Below are positions 38,733 through 47,374 of a DNA stretch of 64,000 bases, piece after piece; position 1 is the first letter of the stretch; each line of letters starts with the position of its first letter. Both the position numbers and the translations under genes were made by a program. The DNA comes from Rhodobacter sp. SY28-1 (GTDB lineage: Bacteria > Pseudomonadota > Alphaproteobacteria > Rhodobacterales > Rhodobacteraceae): contig NZ_STGH01000001.1 of assembly GCF_005222785.1 (NCBI RefSeq), positions 1,426,001-1,490,000 of the forward strand. The letters run 5' to 3'. The notes beneath the pieces were generated by a model. That model worked only from the letters and a program-made list of their open reading frames with translations. It was not told the DNA's origin and ran no database searches.

Positions 38733-38747
38733 TTAACGCAATCTTAC
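38733..38747 (+). promoter_or_regulatory. CtrA-like site upstream of second pseudopilin set
   Basis: TTAA-CGCAATC-TTAC matches the CtrA layout TTAA-N7-TTAAC except for one base. It lies about 95 bases before the TadE-like start in an unusually A+T-rich intergenic region. In Alphaproteobacteria CtrA often controls pilus genes; the assignment is by pattern only. Confidence 0.4.
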
Positions 38748-38842
38748 CCTTCGTTTATCCAGCGTTAATGTCGGAGACGATATGCTGAACCCCTAACTTG
38801 CATTTGCTTTCAAAAGCATAGGCTGTTTACGGGGTGGGGGCG

Positions 38843-39271
38843 ATGAACGGTGGGTCGGGTCGCAAGTGGTCTGAAATAAAGGCATTTTCAAGGCAGGAAA
38901 CCGGAGGGGCCACGATCGAATTCGTGCTCTGGTTGCCGATCGTGATTGCAATACTTCTGCTGATTGTCGATTCGAGCATGCTGTTCATGAGTCGCACCCA
39001 CGCGATGCGGGTGCTGCAGGACACCAACCGGCTGTATTCGGTCGGCCAGTTCACCGGAACCCCGGCAGAACGCATCCAGCAGGCGCAGGATTATGCGCTG
39101 GCGCGGCTGAGCGGCCTGTCGCCAAGCGCCACCGCAACGACGGTGGAAGTGAACCGGGTGGTGCGGACGCAGGCAACCATGGAAACCCGAGAGATCGCCC
39201 AGATTGGCTTCCTGGGTCTGATGATCGACATGACCATGGTGGTCACGTCCGAACAGAAGGTGGAGTTCTGA
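38843..39271 (+). CDS. TadE-like pseudopilin protein
   Basis: A 142-residue protein with the TadE helix TGGATIEFVLWLPIVIAILL and SSMLFMSRTHAMRVLQDTNR, typical of TadE/TadF minor pseudopilins. ATG 38843 is preferred over GTG 38834. One base separates it from the next gene, so both are coupled. Confidence 0.88.
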   Translation: MNGGSGRKWSEIKAFSRQETGGATIEFVLWLPIVIAILLLIVDSSMLFMSRTHAMRVLQDTNRLYSVGQFTGTPAERIQQAQDYALARLSGLSPSATATTVEVNRVVRTQATMETREIAQIGFLGLMIDMTMVVTSEQKVEF

Positions 39272-39272
39272 C

Positions 39273-40688
39273 ATGGTGCGCTGGTCCGGAGCCTTGGGAA
39301 AGTTCGCCGCTGACGACGCCGGCGGGATGACGGCGGGGGGGCTGATCTTCATCACGATCTTCCTGGCAGTCGGTGGTCTGGCCGTGGACGTGTCGAACGC
39401 GATCAGCCAGCGGACGCAGCTGCAGATGGCCGCGGATGCGACCGCGCATGCCGCGCTTTACACGCGGAACTACACGCTGAACGCAACAGCGGGCGAGGCG
39501 CGGACCGAGGCGCTGGCAATCGGCGACGTCAACATGCCGCAGTCGTTCTTCGGCGAGGTGCTGACCGCGCAGGACATCGAATTCGGCGTCTGGGATCGAG
39601 CCACCCGCACCTTCAGCCCCGACGAGACCTCGCGGTCGGCCGTCCGGGTGCGCACGCATCGCGACGAGGCGGGCGAGAACCCGGTCGGAACCTTCCTGCT
39701 GAAGTTCGCCGGTTTTGACGCCTTTGAGGTCCGCAGATCATCAGTCTTCGAGACCTATGTCCCCGACTGCCTGCGCGAAGGTTTTGTCGCCGAGAACCTG
39801 GTCGACATCCAGAGCAACAACACCTACCGGAACGGGTTCTGCATCCACTCGAACGACGTGGTGTCGATGAACAACAACAACTATTTCGAGCAGGGCACGG
39901 TGGTTTCGATGCCGGATTCGTCCCGGCTGGACATGCCGCCCTCGGGTGAGACCAGCAACGAAGGGCTGATCCAGGCCCTGCGCTACGGGGCCATGCAGAT
40001 CCGGTTGGTCAATGCGCTGAGCCAGGTTCCCGCAGCACCGTTCTCGACCGGTTCGCAGGCGATGTGGAGCTTTATCCAGCTGGCGACCCAGGATGGGCAA
40101 CTGGACTATCTGAGCGGCGCACCGCGGCAGATCACCATCGTGAACGGACGCCCGGCGCCGTCCGGTGCCGACAACGATTCCGTCCAGGCGGGCCGGGATC
40201 TTCTGAACCGGGACGGCGCCCTGGCGCTGCGGTCGAATGCGGTCAACTACGTCTACTGTTCCAGCACCAGCACCCAGTTGCAGATCCGGCAGGTGCTGAC
40301 CAATGTCGTGGTCATCACCAACTGTCAGATCAGCTTTGGATCGGGCGGCGCGCTGGAGAACGGCTTGATCGCCACGCTCCACACCGGCCGGACCTCGATT
40401 TCCGGGGCATCGGACAGCCGGATCGGCCGGATCGACGATTGCGGGGCCGGCGGGGGGGCACAGCTGGTTTCGCTGGGCGGGATGAACTTCGCCTCGGGCA
40501 TCTCGATCCATGGCGGGCAGCTGCTTGCCTTGCGCGAGATCGCCTTCGCGGCCAACGGCGACGGGTTGCGCGGCACCTCGATCATCTCGGGCGACACGGT
40601 GTCGGGGACGTCGAACATGCAAATGGGGCTGTGCGGCACGGGGATGGAGGACAACCTGTCGCTCGACTACTTCCGCATGGTCCAGTAG
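39273..40688 (+). CDS. TadG-like protein
   Basis: A 471-residue protein with an N-terminal helix (GGLIFITIFLAVGGLAVDVS) followed by the TadG signature region (RTQLQMAADATAHAALYTRN) and a long beta-rich, Asn/Ser/Gly-rich exterior part with Cys pairs. It has no VWA MIDAS, unlike the paralogue at 34899. It pairs with the upstream TadE-like gene as a compact two-gene operon. Likely an envelope component of a Flp/Tad pilus. Confidence 0.85.
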   Translation: MVRWSGALGKFAADDAGGMTAGGLIFITIFLAVGGLAVDVSNAISQRTQLQMAADATAHAALYTRNYTLNATAGEARTEALAIGDVNMPQSFFGEVLTAQDIEFGVWDRATRTFSPDETSRSAVRVRTHRDEAGENPVGTFLLKFAGFDAFEVRRSSVFETYVPDCLREGFVAENLVDIQSNNTYRNGFCIHSNDVVSMNNNNYFEQGTVVSMPDSSRLDMPPSGETSNEGLIQALRYGAMQIRLVNALSQVPAAPFSTGSQAMWSFIQLATQDGQLDYLSGAPRQITIVNGRPAPSGADNDSVQAGRDLLNRDGALALRSNAVNYVYCSSTSTQLQIRQVLTNVVVITNCQISFGSGGALENGLIATLHTGRTSISGASDSRIGRIDDCGAGGGAQLVSLGGMNFASGISIHGGQLLALREIAFAANGDGLRGTSIISGDTVSGTSNMQMGLCGTGMEDNLSLDYFRMVQ

Positions 40689-40800
40689 CGCGGATCACCG
40701 TTTGCGACGCGCTCTGTCGCCGATGGCGCAGGAATTCGTGACGCGGTCTTGAATATCCGCCTTGGTCCCGGTTTGATGCCGGCGACAGGAGGCATCATCC

Positions 40801-42051
40801 ATGCGCTATTCCGGCCTGAAGGTCATCACCGAGGGGCTTCTTGGCAACAAGGGCTGGACCCCCGCCTGGCGCGATCCGGCGCCGAAGGCGGAGTATGACG
40901 TGGTCATCATCGGGGGCGGCGGGCATGGGCTGTCGACGGCCTATTACCTGGCGAAGAACCACGGCATCACCAATGTTGCAGTTCTGGAGAAGGGCTATCT
41001 CGGCTCGGGCAACATCGGGCGGAACACGACCATCGTGCGGGCCAACTACTTCCTGCCAGGGAATTCAGAGTTCTACTCGCATTCGATGAAGCTGTGGGAG
41101 GGGTTGGAGGCCGACCTCAACTACAACGTCATGCATTCGCAGCGGGGCCTCATCAACCTGTTCCACTCGGATGGGCAGCGGGATGCCTTCGTGCGGCGTG
41201 GGAATGCGATGATAAATCAGGGGGATGACGCGATCCTTCTGGACCGGGACGGGGTGCGGGAGCATCTGCCCTATCTGGATTTCGACAACACCCGGTTTCC
41301 GATCTATGGAGGTCTCTTGCACCCTCGCGGGGGTTCGGCCCGCCACGACGCGGTAGCCTGGGGCTATGCGCGGGGGGCGGACAAGCGGGGCGTGGATCTG
41401 ATCCAGAACTGCGAGGTCACGGGGATCGACATTGACGGGGGTGTCGTGCGGGGCGTCCAGACCACGCGCGGGGCGATCCGGGCGAAGAAGGTCGGGATCG
41501 TGGTGGCGGGGCGGTCGTCTCAGGTTGCGGCAATGGCGGGGATGCGGTTGCCGATTGAATCGCATGTTCTCCAAGCCTTCGTGACCGAGGGGCTGAAGCC
41601 GGTGATCAACCATGTGATCAGCTTCGGTATGGGGCACTTCTATATCAGCCAGTCGGACAAGGGCGGCCTGGTGTTCGGCGGCGACCTCGACTTCTACGCT
41701 TCTTATGCGGCGCGGGGGAACCTGCCGATGGTAGAGCATGTGATGGAAGCGGGCATGACGCTGATGCCGATGATCGGCCGGGCGAAGGTGCTGCGGTCTT
41801 GGGGCGGGATCATGGACATGTCGCCGGACGGCTCCCCCATCATCGACAAGACGCATGTCGACGGATTGTTCATCGACTGCGGCTGGAACTACGGGGGGTT
41901 CAAGGCGGTGCCTGCGTCCGGCTGGTGCATGGCGCATCTGATGGCGACCGGCGAGAGCCACGAGGTCGCTGCCAAGTTCCGGCTGGACCGCTTTGCGACG
42001 GGGCATCTTCTGGACGAAGAAGGCACCGGCAGCCAGCATAATTTGCATTGA
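40801..42051 (+). CDS. soxB: Sarcosine oxidase beta subunit
   Basis: A 416-residue FAD-binding subunit with motif DVVIIGGGGHGLSTAYYLA (30-48) and YLGSGNIGRNTTIVRANY, the region that carries covalent FMN in heterotetrameric sarcosine oxidases. It oxidises sarcosine to glycine, with methylene-tetrahydrofolate formation through the alpha subunit. ATG 40801 has AGGAGG eight bases upstream. First gene of soxBDAG. Confidence 0.97.
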   Translation: MRYSGLKVITEGLLGNKGWTPAWRDPAPKAEYDVVIIGGGGHGLSTAYYLAKNHGITNVAVLEKGYLGSGNIGRNTTIVRANYFLPGNSEFYSHSMKLWEGLEADLNYNVMHSQRGLINLFHSDGQRDAFVRRGNAMINQGDDAILLDRDGVREHLPYLDFDNTRFPIYGGLLHPRGGSARHDAVAWGYARGADKRGVDLIQNCEVTGIDIDGGVVRGVQTTRGAIRAKKVGIVVAGRSSQVAAMAGMRLPIESHVLQAFVTEGLKPVINHVISFGMGHFYISQSDKGGLVFGGDLDFYASYAARGNLPMVEHVMEAGMTLMPMIGRAKVLRSWGGIMDMSPDGSPIIDKTHVDGLFIDCGWNYGGFKAVPASGWCMAHLMATGESHEVAAKFRLDRFATGHLLDEEGTGSQHNLH

Positions 42052-42093
42052 GGGCGCGCGAGATGACCTTGCACCTACGTCCCGTGGAACGTG

Positions 42094-42120
42094 CGGATGC
42101 CTCCGGCGGGGATATTTTTG
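42094..42120 (+). repeat. GGATGCCTCCGGCGGG repeat inside the sox operon
   Basis: The 27 bases begin CGGATGCCTCCGGCGGGG and end in a TATTTTTG tail. The same core is found at 27738 and 47319. Here it lies between soxB and soxD, in the only long gap of the operon. The G+C dyad followed by Ts resembles a terminator, so it may reduce read-through. Confidence 0.7.
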
Positions 42121-42145
42121 AACAGAAGAAAGCTGGGGTGTCTCC

Positions 42146-42409
42146 ATGCGCCTGACATGCCCCCTTTGCGGTGACCGGGACCGGCGGGAGTTCTACTATT
42201 ACGGGGCGGAGGATTATCTGCACCGGCCGGTGGAGGGCGCTCCCGTGGCCGACTGGGACAACTACCTGCACCTGCGGGACAATCCGGCGGGGGTGACGAA
42301 GGACCTCTGGTATCACGAGGCGGGGTGTTCGCAGTGGCTGCTGGTCACGCGGAATACGGTGACGCATGAGATCTCGGCGGTCGAACTGGTAGCGGAGCGC
42401 AAGGCATGA
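42146..42409 (+). CDS. soxD: Sarcosine oxidase delta subunit
   Basis: An 87-residue subunit with the zinc ligands expected for SoxD: Cys5, Cys8 (CPLC), His57 and Cys61 (HEAGC). ATG 42146 lies 95 bases after soxB, with a dispersed repeat between. It overlaps soxA by four bases (ATGA). Confidence 0.95.
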   Translation: MRLTCPLCGDRDRREFYYYGAEDYLHRPVEGAPVADWDNYLHLRDNPAGVTKDLWYHEAGCSQWLLVTRNTVTHEISAVELVAERKA

Positions 42410-45315
42410 GGATCGACGGCAAGGGGCTGATCGACCGGACGAAGCCGGTCCGCTTCCGCTTCGACGGGAAGGATTATGCCGGGTACAAGGGGGATACCTT
42501 GGCCTCGGCCTTGCTGGCCAATGATGTCCGGCTGGTGGGGCGGTCGTTCAAGTATCACCGGCCTCGGGGCGTGCTGACGGCGGGGTCGGAGGAGCCGAAT
42601 GCGCTCGTGGAGGTCGTGGGGCCGTCGAACCAGACGCCGAACGTGCGCGCCACGATGCAGGAGGTGTTCGAGGGGCTGGTGGCGCAGTCGCAGAACCGGC
42701 TGGGCAGCTTGCGCTTCGACCTTCTGGCGGTGAACGACTACCTGTCGCCGTTCCTGTCGGCGGGGTTCTACTACAAGACCTTCATGTGGCCGCGCGCCTT
42801 CTGGGAGGGGCTTTACGAGCCGATCATTCGCCGGGCGGCGGGGCTGGGCAGCCTGTCCGGAAAGCATGACGAGGGGACTTACGAGAAGGCCTTTGCCTTC
42901 TGCGATGTGCTGGTGATCGGGTCGGGACCTGCGGGGCTGATGGCGGCTTTGACGGCGGGGCGGTCGGGCGCGGATGTGATCCTGTGCGAGGAGAGCCATG
43001 CTTTGGGCGGGCGGCTTCTGTCGGACAATCAGACCGTTGGCGGGATGCCTGCGGGCGAGTGGGTTGCGCAGGTTGTGGCCGAACTGCAGGCGCTGCCGAA
43101 CGTGCGGATCATGGCGCGGACCACGGTGACCGGGGCCTATGACCACGGCACCTATGGCGCCTTGGAGCGGGTGGGGCTGCACAAGCCCGCGCGCCCGAAC
43201 CTGCCACGGGAGTGCTTCTGGCGGATCGTGGCGAAGCATGCGGTGCTGGCCTCGGGTGCCTTGGAGCGGCCTGTAGCGTTCGAGAACAACGACCGGCCGG
43301 GGATCATGATGGCCTCGGCGGTGCGGACTTACCTCAACCGCTATGGCGTGGTGCCGGGGAAGCGTGTGACGCTGTTCGCCAACACCGACCAGGCGCGCGG
43401 CGTTGCGCGGGAGCTGATGGCTGCGGGGGTGACGGTGGCGGCGATCATCGACCCGCGGCCCGATGCCTCCAGCGTCGAGGATTGTCCGGTGCATGTAGGG
43501 GCGGAGGTTGTTGGCTCCCGTGGGCGGCTGGGGCTGTCGGGGATTCAGGTGCGCAAGGGGTCGGAGATCATCGAGATCGAGACCGACTGTCTGGCGATGT
43601 CGGGGGGCTGGAACCCGACGATCCACTTGACCTGCCACATGAACGGGCGGCCTCGGTGGAGCGAGGAGTTGGCGGCCTTTGTGCCCATGGAGGGCGCGGT
43701 GCCCGGTCTGGTCGCGGTGGGCGCGGCGAATGGGTCGATGTCGACGCATGGGGCGCTGGTCACTGGCCATGCGGCGGCGTTGAAGGCGGTTGAGGCTCTG
43801 GGGCGGAAGGTGTCGGTTGCGGTGCCGGAAGCCGAGGACATGCCCTATCGCCTCAAGGCCTTGTGGGCAGTTGAGGGGACCGGACGCGCTTGGCTCGACT
43901 TTGCCAATGACGTTACGACCAAGGACGTGAAGCTGGCCGCGCAGGAAGGCTTCCGGTCGGTCGAGCACATGAAGCGCTACACGACGCAAGGCATGGCGCC
44001 GGATCAGGGCAAGAACTCCAACGTGGCGGCGCTGGCCGTGCTGGCGGATGCGACGGGGCGCGGGATTGCTGAGACGGGGGTGACGACCTTCCGGCCGCCC
44101 TTTACTCCTGTGTCGATTGCCGCCATGGGCGCGGGGGGGCGGGCTGAAGGCTTCGCGCCGCAGCGGTTCCTGACCTCGGATCAGGCCAGCCGCGACCGGG
44201 GCGCGCCGATGATCGAGGCGGGGCTGTGGTATCGGCCGTCCTATTTCCCGAAGCCGGGGGAGACGACCTGGCGCGACGCGTGCGACCGGGAAGTCAACAT
44301 GGTCCGACAGGCGGTCGGGGTGGCGGATGTGTCGACGCTGGGCAAGATCGACATTCAGGGCAAGGACGCGGGAAGGTTCCTGGACTTCGTCTACACCAAC
44401 ACCTTCAGCACCTTGCCGGTGGGCCGGGTCCGCTATGGCCTTATGCTGCGAGAGGATGGGCTGGTCCTGGATGACGGCACCTCGGCGCGCCTCGGGCAGG
44501 ATCACTACCTGATGACGACGACCACCGCTGCGGCGGGGCTTGTGATGCGGCATCTGGATTTCGTGCATCAGGCCTTCTGCGCGGACTGGCAGGTGCGGTT
44601 CATCTCGGTCACCGAGTCCTGGGCGCAGTTCGCAGTGGCGGGGCCGAAGGCGCGGGCACTGGTGAATTCCTTCCTTGAGGTGCCAGTGGAACTGCCCTTC
44701 ATGGGCGTCGCACCAGTGCGGATCGGGGGGGTGGACGGGCGGCTGTTCCGGATCTCGTTTTCGGGCGAAGAGGGGTATGAACTCTCCGTTCCGACCCGCT
44801 ATGGTGAGGCGCTGTTCCGTGATCTCGTGGCGCGGGCCGAAACGATGGGCGGTGGGCCTTACGGGATGGAGGCGCTGAACGTCCTCCGGATCGAGAAGGG
44901 GTTCATCACGCATGCCGAGATTCATGGCCGCGTCACGGCGCATGACATCGGCATGGAGAAGATGGTTTCGGCCAAGAAGGACTGCATCGGCAAGGCGGCG
45001 GCGACGCGGCCGGGGATGTGGGGGCCAGAGCGGGAGCAGCTTGTGGGCCTGAAGACCCATGCGCCGATTTCGGCGGGGGCGCATCTCTTCGTGCCAGCGA
45101 CGGAAGTGCACCGTGAGACGGATCAGGGCTATGTCACCAGCGTCTGCTGGTCACCGACGGTTGGGGCCTGGCTGGGGCTGGGGTTCCTGAAGGACGGCCG
45201 GGCGCGCCATGGCGAGAAAATCCGGCTGGTCGACCATCTGCGCGGGTTAGACGTGATCTGCGAGGTTTGCCACCCGGTGTTCCACGACCCGGAAGGGGAG
45301 AAGTTGCGTGCCTGA
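42406..45315 (+). CDS. soxA: Sarcosine oxidase alpha subunit
   Basis: A 969-residue subunit. The N terminus has a 2Fe-2S-like fold without Cys ligands (YAGYKGDTLASALLANDVRL), then an NAD-binding domain (DVLVIGSGPAGLMAAL, about 167-182). The C-terminal part is a GcvT-type folate domain (SFSGEEGYELSVP). It transfers the methyl-derived unit to tetrahydrofolate. Length is normal for SoxA. Confidence 0.97.
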   Translation: MRIDGKGLIDRTKPVRFRFDGKDYAGYKGDTLASALLANDVRLVGRSFKYHRPRGVLTAGSEEPNALVEVVGPSNQTPNVRATMQEVFEGLVAQSQNRLGSLRFDLLAVNDYLSPFLSAGFYYKTFMWPRAFWEGLYEPIIRRAAGLGSLSGKHDEGTYEKAFAFCDVLVIGSGPAGLMAALTAGRSGADVILCEESHALGGRLLSDNQTVGGMPAGEWVAQVVAELQALPNVRIMARTTVTGAYDHGTYGALERVGLHKPARPNLPRECFWRIVAKHAVLASGALERPVAFENNDRPGIMMASAVRTYLNRYGVVPGKRVTLFANTDQARGVARELMAAGVTVAAIIDPRPDASSVEDCPVHVGAEVVGSRGRLGLSGIQVRKGSEIIEIETDCLAMSGGWNPTIHLTCHMNGRPRWSEELAAFVPMEGAVPGLVAVGAANGSMSTHGALVTGHAAALKAVEALGRKVSVAVPEAEDMPYRLKALWAVEGTGRAWLDFANDVTTKDVKLAAQEGFRSVEHMKRYTTQGMAPDQGKNSNVAALAVLADATGRGIAETGVTTFRPPFTPVSIAAMGAGGRAEGFAPQRFLTSDQASRDRGAPMIEAGLWYRPSYFPKPGETTWRDACDREVNMVRQAVGVADVSTLGKIDIQGKDAGRFLDFVYTNTFSTLPVGRVRYGLMLREDGLVLDDGTSARLGQDHYLMTTTTAAAGLVMRHLDFVHQAFCADWQVRFISVTESWAQFAVAGPKARALVNSFLEVPVELPFMGVAPVRIGGVDGRLFRISFSGEEGYELSVPTRYGEALFRDLVARAETMGGGPYGMEALNVLRIEKGFITHAEIHGRVTAHDIGMEKMVSAKKDCIGKAAATRPGMWGPEREQLVGLKTHAPISAGAHLFVPATEVHRETDQGYVTSVCWSPTVGAWLGLGFLKDGRARHGEKIRLVDHLRGLDVICEVCHPVFHDPEGEKLRA

Positions 45316-45853
45316 ACTGATTGCAAAATCCGCGCTTGAAGGGCGCAGCTCGACGTCTGGGACTGTGACTTTGGCCGAAGTTGCAGTGGGGCCTATCACC
45401 TCGATCGCTGTCTTCCCGGGCGGGGCAAAGGCCGTGGCTAAGGGGTTGAAGACGCTGGGTCTGGCGATGCCGGAGCCCAACAGCTTTGCTGAGAAGAAGG
45501 GCGCGCGGATCGTCTGGACGGGGCGCGATCAGGCGTTCCTGATCGGCGTCGCGCCTCCGGTGCTGGAGGGGGCTGCGGTGACCGACCAGTCGGACGGCTG
45601 GGCTGTCCTGTCGGTCAGCGGGGCCGGCGTGGCGGATGTTCTTGCTCGGTGGGTGCCCATCGATCTGCGGCTGGCGGCCTTTCCGGTGGGCCGGGCCGTC
45701 CGGACGCAGTTGAACCATATGAACGTGGTGATCCTGCGAGTGGGCGACCATGCCTTCGAGGTGATGGTCTTCCGGTCCATGGCCCGGACCGCCTGGCACG
45801 AGGTCGAGACCGCTATGCATATGGTGGCGGCCCGCCTTGGGACGAAAATCTAG
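45308..45853 (+). CDS. soxG: Sarcosine oxidase gamma subunit
   Basis: A 181-residue subunit related to the GcvT fold (SDGWAVLSVSGAGVADVLARW, FEVMVFRSMARTAWH). It overlaps soxA by eight bases. Last gene of the operon; a strong hairpin follows at 45911. Confidence 0.95.
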   Translation: MPELIAKSALEGRSSTSGTVTLAEVAVGPITSIAVFPGGAKAVAKGLKTLGLAMPEPNSFAEKKGARIVWTGRDQAFLIGVAPPVLEGAAVTDQSDGWAVLSVSGAGVADVLARWVPIDLRLAAFPVGRAVRTQLNHMNVVILRVGDHAFEVMVFRSMARTAWHEVETAMHMVAARLGTKI

Positions 45854-45910
45854 GCGGAAAGGCGCGAAGAGAACATTTTGTCACTGGCGTGTCACGGGGC
45901 GGGAGTTTAA

Positions 45911-45941
45911 ACCTTTTCTTAATGCGAGATTAAGAAAAGGT
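45911..45941 (+). promoter_or_regulatory. Perfect 13-bp hairpin over the ribosome binding site of the DegT gene
   Basis: ACCTTTTCTTAAT (45911-45923) and its exact complement ATTAAGAAAAGGT (45929-45941) enclose a 5-base loop. The right arm holds AAAAGG, the ribosome binding site for the start at 45947. It could hide that site in RNA or be an operator in DNA. It could also end sox transcription, but no T-run follows on the plus strand. Confidence 0.7.
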
Positions 45942-45946
45942 GCATG

Positions 45947-47134
45947 ATGGCCCCCGATGGTCAGACCCTGGCTCCGAACGTTTATGATGCCGAACCGATC
46001 CCCGAGGCCGCGCGGGCCGAGATCGACCGGCTTCTGAGCTCGGGCGATCTGTTCCGCTACACGGCCCCGTCGGATGCGCCCGTGGCGCTTCTGGAAGCCG
46101 AGTTCGCCGCGCTTCTGGGGTCGCGCTATGCGCTGGCGGTGTCGTCCTGTTCGGCGGCCCTGTTCCTGTCCTTGAAGGCGCTGGACTTGCCCAAGGGTGC
46201 CAAGGTCCTGATCCCGGCGTTCACCTTCGCGGCGGTGCCGTCTTCGGTCGTGCATGCCGACTGTGTGCCGGTGCTGGTCGAGGTGGGCGAGAACTACCGG
46301 GTCGACATGGCGGACTTCGAGCGGAAGCTGCCCGAGGCGCAGGCGGTGATGATCAGCCACATGCGGGGGCATACCTCGGACATGGATGCGATCATGCGGC
46401 TGTGCGATGCCGCCGGAGTGCCGGTGATCGAGGATGCGGCGCATTCGCTGGGGACCGTGTGGGGCGGGCGGAACATCGGGACCATTGGCAAGGTCGGCTG
46501 TTTCAGCTTCCAGTCCTACAAGCTGGTGAATGCGGGCGAAGGCGGGATCATGGTCACCGATGATCCGGAAATCGCGGCACGGGCGATCATCATGTCGGGG
46601 GCCTACGAGACCAACTGGAAGAAACATCCGGGCCTGACGAATTCCTGCGCGCACTGGCAGAACAAGCTGCCGCTGTACAATTTGCGGATGCAGAACCTGT
46701 CGGCGGCGGTGATCCGGCCGCAGCTGCCCATGGTGGCCGAGCGGGTCGCGAAGGGGCGGGCGGGGCATGACCGGGTGGCGGCGAAGCTGAACCTGTCGGC
46801 ACATCTGGCGGTGCCCGAGGCTTTGGGGCCGGAGGAGCGGGCACCGGATTCGATCCAGTTCAACCTGACGGGCGGCTGGACGGATGCAGAGGCGGTGGCG
46901 TTCCAGACGGCAGCCAAGGCGCGCGGGGTCTCGGTGCAGGTCTTTGGCTTGAGCGAGGGCAATGCGCGGGCGTTCTGGAACTGGCAGTTCCTGGGCGAGG
47001 TGCCGGAGCTGCCGCAGACCCGGGCGATGCTGATGCGGGCCTGCGATGTGCGGCTGCCGACCCGGCTGACCGAGGCCGAGCTGGACTATATCGCGGCGGC
47101 GATCGTGGACGCGGCGGCAGAGGTTCGCGGCTGA
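45947..47134 (+). CDS. DegT/DnrJ/EryC1/StrS-family PLP aminotransferase
   Basis: A 395-residue PLP-dependent enzyme of the sugar-aminotransferase family: SSCSAALFLSLKAL, then VIEDAAHSLG, and catalytic Lys192 in FQSYKLVNAGEGG. Family members transaminate keto-sugars for polysaccharides, glycosylated pilins or antibiotics; the substrate here is unknown because no sugar genes are nearby. ATG 45947 is preferred over ATG 45944 by spacing to AAAAGG. Confidence 0.88.
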   Translation: MAPDGQTLAPNVYDAEPIPEAARAEIDRLLSSGDLFRYTAPSDAPVALLEAEFAALLGSRYALAVSSCSAALFLSLKALDLPKGAKVLIPAFTFAAVPSSVVHADCVPVLVEVGENYRVDMADFERKLPEAQAVMISHMRGHTSDMDAIMRLCDAAGVPVIEDAAHSLGTVWGGRNIGTIGKVGCFSFQSYKLVNAGEGGIMVTDDPEIAARAIIMSGAYETNWKKHPGLTNSCAHWQNKLPLYNLRMQNLSAAVIRPQLPMVAERVAKGRAGHDRVAAKLNLSAHLAVPEALGPEERAPDSIQFNLTGGWTDAEAVAFQTAAKARGVSVQVFGLSEGNARAFWNWQFLGEVPELPQTRAMLMRACDVRLPTRLTEAELDYIAAAIVDAAAEVRG

Positions 47135-47136
47135 TC

Positions 47137-47355
47137 TGTCCACGGTGGACAAATTCGCCTTAGGTGAGTGAAATCAAATGGTTGGCGATTCTCGTTAGGG
47201 AATCGTCAATCTTTTTTGCGGGCCGGCCCCTCACCCTGGCCCTCTCCCCCAAGGGGAGAGGGGACGCCTGGCGGTTCTGTTGGTCCCGGACGGGCGGCCG
47301 TGCGTCTGGCCCGACTGTCGGATGCCTCCGGCGGGAGTATTTGGCAATGGGCAAG
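47137..47355 (+). repeat. Composite intergenic repeat, copy 2
   Basis: Same three blocks as copy 1 at 27555: TGTCCACGGTGGACA (47137-47151), CCCTCTCCCC with GAGAGGGGACGC (about 47228-47268), and GGATGCCTCCGGCGGG with AGTATTTG (47319-47343), then AATGGGCAAG. Block spacing differs by only one to three bases between copies. It fills the gap between two convergent genes. Confidence 0.75.
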
Positions 47356-47374
47356 ACCTGGGGAGCGTCAGCGC

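Noticed and set aside
42313-45111. 932-codon minus-strand frame opposite soxA
   Set aside because: The product is Arg/Pro/His-rich nonsense, while soxA on the other strand has all expected motifs.
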